DNA of 64,000 bases, from contig NZ_DASYZI010000324.1 in the NCBI RefSeq assembly GCF_035946395.1, forward strand, positions 1-64,000, in the 5' to 3' direction. The notes below the pieces were generated by a model, which had not been told where the DNA came from, did no database searches, and saw nothing but the letters and a program-made list of their open reading frames with translations. Positions 60,788-64,000 of the stretch are shown here, in pieces; the first letter of the stretch is position 1; each line of letters opens with the position of its first letter. The position numbers were made by a program, and so were the translations under genes. The DNA comes from Actinocrinis sp035946395 (GTDB lineage: Bacteria > Actinomycetota > Actinomycetes > Streptomycetales > Catenulisporaceae).

Positions 60788-62040
60788 CGCATCCGGGCAG
60801 CGAGCCGCTCAGCACTGGACATCTTCCCGAGCCCGTGCGACTGACGGATGTGGTCGAGCGCCTCCTCGTGCGTGTCGAACGCGGCGGTGCTGAGCTTGCC
60901 GCGGGCGGCGCGCACGACGGCGACGTACTTGCCGCCTCGGCTCTCGACGTTCCCGAGGTGGGTGGCGCCCTGCGTCACCTTGACCGCACCCGTGCTGGTC
61001 TTGGACAGCTTGACCGCAGCGGCCGGCGTCGCCCCGGTCTTCGCGGCAGAGGCACGCGCACCGGTCTCGGCCGCCTGCAGGTGCTCGACGGCCTTACCCT
61101 CGTGCATCTTCTCCAGCACCGGAGTAGGCGCGCTCTTCGCCGCCAGGTCGTGCGCACCCGCCGCGGCACGGTGGTCCGACGCAGTGGAGGCCTTGGCGGA
61201 CATGTACACGGCCCGGTCGCGGTTGCCCGTGTACGTCCGCTCCGCGACGGTGGGCGCCTTCACGGGACTAGTCGGCTGACCAGCGCGCGCCTTGGCCATG
61301 TTCAACCCCTCGGCCCGCGCCTGGGTGCTCTTCTCGTACACGTTGGCCCGGTCGTGGGACACCGCCAGCTTCATGTGCATCGTGCGCAGCTCCTCGGTGG
61401 GAGCCACGTTCGCGGCGTGCACGTGCTGCCGATAGGCCTCGGTGTGACCGGCCGCGTCGTTGGCTTCGCGGCTCGCCTTCTCGGCCCGGTCCGCGACCTT
61501 CTCGTAGTGGGACTGCGTGCGGGCGTTGCGGTCCTCCACCAGCCGCTCGGCCGCGGTGCCGCTGGTGGACTTGCGCTCGATCGAACCGCCCGGCGTCTTG
61601 CGGACCGGGCGCGTGACGCGCGCTGGCGACTTGGGCAGCGCCTCCGCAGCCTTGGACCGCACCTCGTGGCCAGCCTGGGTGTGCTCGGCCGCCTTGTTCT
61701 CGTGCAGCATCCGCTGGGCCTGCGTGGTGGACAGGCGCGCGGCTTCCCGGTGCGCGGCCGCGGCGGCCTTGTGGCCCTGCGCGGTGTCGGCGTCGGCCGT
61801 CGCCTTGACCGCGGCCTTGCGCGCCCCGGCGTAGGCCTTCTTGCCGGCCGCGTCCTCGACGGGGCGGCTTTCCACCGGCCGGGACTCGACCGGCCGGTGG
61901 ACCACATGGCCCGGGTGCTCGCCGGGCCGCGGCGCCGCGGCGCGATCGCCGAGCGACGACTTGACCGCCTCGGCCAGTTTGTCCGCCGACCGCGGCTTGT
62001 CGTTGGATGCCCGGTCAGCGTCGTACTTCTCCCAGCTCAT
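60784..62040 (-). CDS. helical repeat protein in the head region, 418 aa
   Basis: The N-terminus MSWEKYDADRASNDKPRSAD resembles the ADP-ribosyltransferase start (MSWAEWDAHRA). RPVESRPVESRPVED is a short tandem repeat. Three units of about 45 residues (near 89-124, 199-233, 289-324) share His-x6-His-x15-His-x6-His and 'MH..KA.EH..A'. The first and third have identical His spacing. Highly charged and helical. Located between portal and MuF genes, so probably packaged or injected. Confidence 0.68.
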   Translation of the reverse strand: MSWEKYDADRASNDKPRSADKLAEAVKSSLGDRAAAPRPGEHPGHVVHRPVESRPVESRPVEDAAGKKAYAGARKAAVKATADADTAQGHKAAAAAHREAARLSTTQAQRMLHENKAAEHTQAGHEVRSKAAEALPKSPARVTRPVRKTPGGSIERKSTSGTAAERLVEDRNARTQSHYEKVADRAEKASREANDAAGHTEAYRQHVHAANVAPTEELRTMHMKLAVSHDRANVYEKSTQARAEGLNMAKARAGQPTSPVKAPTVAERTYTGNRDRAVYMSAKASTASDHRAAAGAHDLAAKSAPTPVLEKMHEGKAVEHLQAAETGARASAAKTGATPAAAVKLSKTSTGAVKVTQGATHLGNVESRGGKYVAVVRAARGKLSTAAFDTHEEALDHIRQSHGLGKMSSAERLAARMR

Positions 62041-62063
62041 AGCACGCCGCCTTCCTGCCGGGG

Positions 62064-62300
62064 CTACTTGCTCTTCTTCGCCGCCTTGGGGGCGACCGTC
62101 TTCTTCACGCGCATCATCGGGTGCTTGTCGACGGTGCCGTCGTCGTGCTTCACGGTGACCTTGCCTCCGGCGACCTTGGTGACGGTGCCCTTCTTGCCCT
62201 TCGGGTCCACCACGCGAGTGCCCTTGCCGATGCTCGGCGCGCCCTTGGCCTTCTTGATGTTGGCCAGGAACGCGGGCGGCAGGGTCTTCTTCGCAGCCAT
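62064..62300 (-). CDS. KOW-like basic protein, 78 aa
   Basis: IGKGTRVVDPKGKKGTVTKV, then KVTVKHDDGTVDKHPMM is a KOW-type strand pattern flanked by Lys-rich arms. May bind DNA inside the head. Located between the portal and the repeat protein. Confidence 0.6.
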   Translation of the reverse strand: MAAKKTLPPAFLANIKKAKGAPSIGKGTRVVDPKGKKGTVTKVAGGKVTVKHDDGTVDKHPMMRVKKTVAPKAAKKSK

Positions 62301-62313
62301 CGGTACGGCTCCT

Positions 62314-62595
62314 TTACTGGTAGGCCTTGACGGCCGGCTGGGTGCCCTTCGGGGCGTCCACCGTGCGCTGCCCGGGGGCGACGACGTGCCCGACCGGCGT
62401 CGGACCGGCCATGTCGCTGGTCGCCTTCGGGCGCCCCAGGGTGGCGTTCATCCCGGCGTCCATGCCCTTGGTGGCGGAGGTGGTGATGTCGGTGTGCCGG
62501 CTACCGGCTGCGAGGACGGGACCGCCCTGGCCGCAGCCGTGCAGAAGGTCGGCGTCGTTGGGTGCTGCCTTGGCGTATCCGTCGGCGGCCATCAT
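62314..62595 (-). CDS. hypothetical protein next to the portal, 93 aa
   Basis: Polar and Gly/Ala/Thr-rich (DADLLHGCGQGGPVLAAGSR, then TSATKGMDAGMNATLGRPKA), with one Cys and no clear fold. ATG overlaps the portal stop. Function unknown. Confidence 0.55.
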   Translation of the reverse strand: MMAADGYAKAAPNDADLLHGCGQGGPVLAAGSRHTDITTSATKGMDAGMNATLGRPKATSDMAGPTPVGHVVAPGQRTVDAPKGTQPAVKAYQ

Positions 62596-64000
62596 GCTGT
62601 CCCTTCATCGAACTCGGTGGACTGCTCCTCGGGGAGCTTCAGGATATCGGTGATGATCTTGTTGACCTGCTCCGGATCGAGGACACCCAGGTTCGCCGCG
62701 GTGCCCAGCGCCTGGGCGGCCGTGGCGACCTGCTGCAGGATCTGGACGCGCTGCTGCAGGTCGTCGCCCTGGTAAGGCAGCCACGAGTCGACCTGAGTCT
62801 CCTCATACCCGGTTTCCAGCAGGATCTGGCGCGGCGGGACGCCGATGTTCTTCTTGAGCTGCATCATCTGCCAGCCCGCCGTGTCGTCGATCGTCGCGCC
62901 GGGCGTCCACCGGATCACGGTGTCCGGCTGCACGATACGTCCGGCGCCTGCGTCGTCGTCCCAGGTCGCGACCTTCAACGCGAACGCCATGACCTGCGTC
63001 CAGCCGCGCCCGTAGAGCAGCTGACGGCGCCGGACGCGCTTGAGCAGCGGCACCTCGGCAGCGCGGATCGACTCGCCGGACGGGGGCAGCCGCGTGTAGG
63101 TCTGCGGGTCGAAGTAGTGCAGCGGAGTGTTGGTGACCTGGGCCATCATCCTGATGTACACCTCGAGCGGCGCGAGGAACACAGCCGGGTCCGGCGGGTT
63201 GAACTGGCCCGCCTGCCGCACACCGTTGAGCCACCACACCTCGCCGGGCCCGGCGCGCAGGGTGGAGTCGTGGCCGGTGTCCTCGAACCGGTTGATGTCG
63301 TCCTCGGTGTCGAAGTCCGCCAGTTCGTCCGAGCCGTGCTGTGCGTCGGAGAGCAGGTACCGCTGCGGGAAGCCGTAGTAGTCGATCGTCGCCGCATGCG
63401 TGATGATCAGCTTGTTGATCGCGTCCTGCGGGCCATAGGCGGCGCGGTGCTCCGGGTCGCCGTAGGGCATCCCGGTGCGGAAGTGGAACACCGGGATCTC
63501 GCCGAACGGGTTAGCGACCGGCCACCCCTCGTCGCCCTCGTCCTCGAACTGGATCCAGTCCCGCCGGTTGTTGCCCTTGCTGTTGGGGGTGGTGACGTAC
63601 TTCTCGATGCGGTCCGGGTAGTACAGGTTCACCCTGGTCGGCGGCTTGGCCTTGATGCCGAGCTGCGCGGGCATCGTCCACTTCTTGACCGCGAACTTTT
63701 TGCGCAGCGGGTTCTCGGTGTCGTAGACGATCCGCGTGGTCTTCGGCGAGTTGTAGAAGATGTCGACCTGCTGGAAGTCGAGCTGCTGCTCGTCGTCGAG
63801 GTCCTCGGGCTGGATGTCCGGGTTGTCTTCGGCGACCTCGTCGCTGGGCCAGACGATCAGGTAGGCGTCGCCGAACTCGCCGGCCCGCCGGTGGATGTTG
63901 GTGGATTCGAGGTCCATGAGGTTGCGTTCCCAGATCTTCTGCAGGATCTGGTCGGCCTCGTCGTCGTCCTGGACGGTGACGGCGTTGATCTCCAAGCGGT
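62592..64000 (-). CDS. portal protein (SPP1 Gp6-like), 5' end outside window
   Basis: At least 469 residues, open at the window edge. ANPFGEIPVFHFRTGMPYGD, then PEHRAAYGPQDAINKLIITH, and NTPLHYFDPQTYTRLPPSGE, SIRAAEVPLLKRVRRRQL are typical of the Gp6 portal family. The C-terminus (LNKIITDILKLP-like helices) is complete. It forms the dodecameric DNA gate and head vertex. The first residues are missing. Confidence 0.93.
   Translation of the reverse strand, partial: RLEINAVTVQDDDEADQILQKIWERNLMDLESTNIHRRAGEFGDAYLIVWPSDEVAEDNPDIQPEDLDDEQQLDFQQVDIFYNSPKTTRIVYDTENPLRKKFAVKKWTMPAQLGIKAKPPTRVNLYYPDRIEKYVTTPNSKGNNRRDWIQFEDEGDEGWPVANPFGEIPVFHFRTGMPYGDPEHRAAYGPQDAINKLIITHAATIDYYGFPQRYLLSDAQHGSDELADFDTEDDINRFEDTGHDSTLRAGPGEVWWLNGVRQAGQFNPPDPAVFLAPLEVYIRMMAQVTNTPLHYFDPQTYTRLPPSGESIRAAEVPLLKRVRRRQLLYGRGWTQVMAFALKVATWDDDAGAGRIVQPDTVIRWTPGATIDDTAGWQMMQLKKNIGVPPRQILLETGYEETQVDSWLPYQGDDLQQRVQILQQVATAAQALGTAANLGVLDPEQVNKIITDILKLPEEQSTEFDEGTA

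Overview
This window is a high-GC segment of a tailed actinobacteriophage (siphovirus-type) genome or a closely related prophage. The evidence is a complete HK97-style head and tail module, a terminase, a lysis cassette, dense operons of small overlapping genes, heavy use of GTG and TTG starts, and actinobacterial-style promoters. Many of these promoters have a -10 hexamer only 6-7 nt before the start codon, as in leaderless transcripts. Both window ends cut through genes (an AARD-repeat protein at the left, the portal at the right), so the genome is longer than 64 kb. No integrase, DNA polymerase or helicase is visible here.

Layout. 1-828: short rightward genes. 819-10979: a leftward operon ending in the large terminase, whose P-loop is split by a class 3-type intein. 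It also carries an ADP-ribosyltransferase, a permuted NlpC/P60-like protein, a VIT1/CCC1-like membrane protein and a probable small terminase. 11.2-12.7 kb: zinc ribbons, a KOW-like protein and an ECF-type sigma factor. 12.7-13.9 kb: a regulatory switch, with a divergent promoter inside a 17-bp inverted repeat, two strong terminators and two tRNAs; one of the tRNAs has initiator features. 14-16.8 kb: accessory genes including a JAMM metallo-isopeptidase next to a small helical protein that may be Acb2-like, and a recently inserted tandem HNH protein. 16.8-25.95 kb: small accessory genes, with a long leftward unit headed by a GntR regulator and containing a LuxR-type HTH protein and an Rv2179c-like exoribonuclease. 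25.9-36 kb: nucleic-acid metabolism, with a VRR nuclease, a Sak4-like ATPase, and a replication-initiator-like gene that contains eight helically phased palindromes, a candidate origin resembling lambda gene O/ori. 36.1-37.85 kb: an HTH gene and a lysis cassette (Rv2525c-like glycoside hydrolase plus two membrane proteins). 37.97-41.27 kb: a rightward glycosylation cassette (nucleotide-sugar epimerase and two glycosyltransferases). 41.3-64 kb: leftward virion genes in the order portal, MuF-like protein, scaffold, capsid, connectors, tail terminator, tail tube, frameshifted chaperones, tape measure and tail tip or fibre proteins.

The most notable points are: the phased iterons inside the initiator gene; the combination of leaderless promoters with a phage-encoded initiator-like tRNA; the adjacent JAMM and possible cyclic-nucleotide-sponge genes, which suggest counter-defence; the glycosylation cassette beside the tail genes; an N-terminal tag shared between the ADP-ribosyltransferase and a virion protein; and several homopolymer frameshifts.
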